In this document: positions 6,793 to 7,632 of the stretch, one piece after another | How positions within the stretch are numbered: position 1 is the stretch's first letter | How the letters are laid out: the number at the start of each line of letters is the position of its first letter | Origin: JAWOJF01 sp046481785 | GTDB taxonomy: Bacteria; Bacteroidota; Ignavibacteria; Ignavibacteriales; Ignavibacteriaceae | Direction of reading: 5' to 3' | Length of the DNA stretch: 7,632 nucleotides | Assembly (NCBI GenBank): GCA_046481785.1 | Contig: JAWOJF010000237.1 | Location: 1 to 7,632, forward strand | The notes under the pieces: model-generated | The model's input: the letters and a program-made list of their open reading frames with translations, nothing else | Told to the model about the DNA's origin: nothing | Databases searched by the model: none | Translations under genes and position numbers: made by a program

Positions 6793-6923
6793 AATTGAAT
6801 GAATATATTTTCGTTTTCTAGTTAGCGTGATAATTAAAGATTTTAATATAATCCCGCTCTTTCCTCCGAAGAGATCGTGTAAAAATTAAAGACTGAGGAA
6901 TAAATATTTATTTTATTGATTAA

Positions 6924-6943
6924 CCCCATGTTTTAACATGGGG
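6924..6943. repeat. perfect 9-bp-stem palindrome
   Basis: CCCCATGTTTTAACATGGGG has a 9-bp stem (6924-6932 with 6935-6943) and a TT turn. It shares the TTTA-centred turn of the other palindromes here but has a different stem sequence, so it is a distinct family. It stands alone without an inverted partner. No T-run follows on either strand, so it is not a convincing terminator. Confidence 0.6.
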
Positions 6944-6962
6944 GGACCTAAAGAACCATAAC

Positions 6963-7006
6963 AGGGGCTTTAGCCTGAACTGAAGCTAGTTCAGGGCTAA
7001 AGCCCT
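6963..7006. repeat. 44-bp compound inverted repeat with GGCTTTAGCC cores
   Basis: The 19-nt left arm (6963-6981) and 19-nt right arm (6988-7006) are inverted copies joined by GAAGCT. Each arm is itself a small palindrome (GGGGCTTTAGCC and AGGGCTAAAGCCCT), so the DNA can fold as one long hairpin or two short ones. The arms differ by offsetting single-base shifts in the G and C runs. The outer parts end in TGAACT and AGTTCA. Orientation is TTTA first and TAAA second, as in the tnaA-proximal pairs. Confidence 0.65.
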
Positions 7007-7025
7007 ATAATCTTATTTCATGACC

Positions 7026-7299
7026 CCCAGGCTGAAGGGTCTGTTGCATAACTAATAATTTAAATGTCTTCTCCTTGAATGAGACTGTTTATTTATTGCC
7101 ACGACATTTACGTCGTGGTTTAGGATTCCAAATATTTTTGGCTTTAGCCCCGAAGGGTCGGGACATGCACAATTAAGGCAAATTGTGGCTAAAGCCTCCA
7201 TGCTAATTGTTTTCTCCCACGACTTAAAAGTCGTGGCAATTGATATCTTCTCCTTGTGAAGTTAAGGCTGAGTTGTGCAACACTCCCTTCAGCCTTGGG
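7026..7299. repeat. nested concentric inverted repeats (REP-like mosaic)
   Basis: At least three inverted pairs share nearly one centre, about 7162-7168. The outer pair is CCCAGGCTGAAGGG (7026-7039) with CCCTTCAGCCTTGGG (7285-7299), extended inward by GTTGCATAAC (7043-7052) with GTTGTGCAAC (7272-7281). The middle pair is CCACGACATTTACGTCGTGG (7099-7118) with CCACGACTTAAAAGTCGTGG (7217-7236); both are palindromes and both carry ATTG on the outer side of CCACGAC when read in their own orientation. The inner pair is GGCTTTAGCC (7140-7149) with GGCTAAAGCC (7187-7196). A small hairpin, CACAATT (7168-7174) with AATTGTG (7181-7187), sits near the middle. The 11-mer TCTTCTCCTTG occurs in direct orientation at 7067-7077 and 7246-7256, breaking the symmetry. 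No coding potential is seen. Confidence 0.65.
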
Positions 7300-7401
7300 T
7301 TAATACACCTTTATTCACCACTTTCTACAAGTCTCTCCCCCGGACTTTAGTGGAAGTCTAATTTTCGCACAATCGCCGGCATAAAAGAGGCTGCTTTTTA
7401 A

Positions 7402-7515
7402 TTATACTTTTAACAGCCTTGCATTTACTGCAACTACAACAGTACTAACTGACATTAATACAGCACCCAGTGCGGGGCTTAATAAAATACCCTGGTTATA
7501 CAGAACACCTGCTGC
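7402..7515 (-). CDS. copper-type P1B ATPase, C-terminal 37 codons only
   Basis: On the minus strand the frame ending at TAA (7402-7404) reads AAGVLYNQGILLSPALG (from 7515) and then MSVSTVVVAVNARLLKV. This matches the final transmembrane hairpin of heavy-metal, most likely copper, P1B ATPases: an AAGVLY turn, an LLSPALGA helix start, and an M..S...V..NA.RL end. Such pumps export monovalent copper or silver across the inner membrane. Metal-binding domains, the phosphorylation loop and the CPC motif would all lie upstream and are absent. Reading upstream past 7516, the frame enters the reversed right arm and hits a stop at 7525-7527. The break is the fold-back junction, not a normal frameshift, so an intact gene probably exists in the real genome. 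The copper assignment over other soft metals is an inference from the tail alone. Confidence 0.8.
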   Translation of the reverse strand, partial: AAGVLYNQGILLSPALGAVLMSVSTVVVAVNARLLKV

Positions 7516-7518
7516 AAG

Positions 7519-7608
7519 GGTATTTTATTAAGCCCCGCACTGGGTGCTGTATTAATGTCAGTTAGTACTGTTGTAGTTGCAGTAAATGCAAGGCTGTTAA
7601 AAGTATAA
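7519..7608 (+). pseudogene. mirror copy of the ATPase C-terminus in the right arm
   Basis: The plus strand from 7519 repeats the last 29 codons of the ATPase tail (GILLSPALGAVLMSVS onward) and ends at TAA (7606-7608). It is base-for-base identical to the minus-strand fragment in the left arm. It has no start, no ribosome site and no upstream domain. It exists only because of the terminal inverted repeat and should not be counted as a second gene. Confidence 0.85.
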
Positions 7609-7632
7609 TTAAAAAGCAGCCTCTTTTATGCC

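Larger units (their letters stand above)
6684..7401. other. 718-bp gene-free region rich in palindromes
   Basis: I find no credible protein-coding or structural RNA gene here. Positions 6684-6770 form the tnaA leader and 6775-6792 resembles an insertion-sequence end. Positions 6793-6920 are plain AT-rich sequence in which I see nothing. From 6924 onward the DNA is a run of palindromes, listed separately. A further small hairpin, GACTT (7343-7347) with AAGTC (7354-7358), lies near the ATPase fragment. The region separates tnaA from a metal ATPase that is also on the minus strand. Confidence 0.7.
7378..7632. repeat. perfect 116-bp inverted repeat with 23-nt loop at the window end
   Basis: Positions 7378-7493 are the exact reverse complement of 7517-7632, with 7494-7516 as the loop. 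No mismatch is seen over 116 bp, and the repeat runs to the last base shown, so it may continue beyond. The left arm is natural sequence carrying the end of an ATPase gene. The right arm copies that coding sequence backwards, where the upstream part of the gene should be. This is the form expected of a fold-back chimera made during amplification, library preparation or assembly. Confidence 0.97.

Noticed and set aside
7026..7299. Retron or other structured defence RNA
   Set aside because: The nested inverted repeats could suggest one, but there is no reverse transcriptase or effector gene in the window, and REP-like palindromes explain the parts.
7378..7632. Terminal inverted repeats of a transposon or a linear replicon telomere
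   Set aside because: The arms consist of the coding tail of a conserved ATPase and are separated by only 23 nt, so nothing is enclosed. A fold-back chimera fits better.

Overview
The window looks like a contig end from an AT-rich bacterium of the Bacteroidota/Ignavibacteriota (FCB) type. This rests on gene content and intergenic style: a DUF4905-like protein (a family I know mainly from that group), a Rossmann/DUF2520 protein, a bacterial AMMECR1-Memo pair, weak Shine-Dalgarno sites at most starts, and many short palindromes with a GGCTTTAGCC-type core. The phylum is an inference; no rRNA or tRNA is present to settle it.

Layout. Positions 257-1866 (+) hold a two-gene phosphate unit: a DUF47/PhoU-like protein followed 2 nt later by a PiT permease, closed by an intrinsic terminator (1882-1909). 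Facing it, 5124-1923 (-) holds four co-directional genes: a DUF4905-like protein, AMMECR1 (AmmeMemoRadiSam A), Memo (AmmeMemoRadiSam B, overlapping AMMECR1 by 14 bp) and a Rossmann/DUF2520 protein. The gap before the last gene carries three copies of GTATTGAG. Upstream, and also on the minus strand, lies tryptophanase (5313-6683). The tnaA-DUF4905 gap (5142-5307) holds four REP-like palindromes arranged as two convergent pairs.

Positions 6684-7401 contain no gene that I can support. This stretch carries one orphan sequence resembling an insertion-sequence end and a mosaic of at least three palindrome families. The most striking part is a set of concentric inverted repeats at 7026-7299. The window ends in a perfect 116-bp inverted repeat with a 23-nt loop (7378-7632). 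Its arms encode the C-terminal tail of a copper-type P1B ATPase on the minus strand; the rest of that gene is lost at the fold-back. This looks more like a fold-back sequencing or assembly chimera than biology.

The genes are mostly housekeeping: phosphate uptake with its DUF47 partner, tryptophan breakdown to indole, a widely conserved but unsolved AMMECR1/Memo module, and metal efflux. The best candidate for something less described is the REP-like system. In five palindrome pairs a TTTA-loop copy comes first and a TAAA-loop (or degenerate) copy second, and several copies in the tnaA-DUF4905 gap have GTAG directly 5' of the stem. Both are hallmarks of elements mobilised by REP-associated tyrosine transposases, although no such transposase lies in the window.
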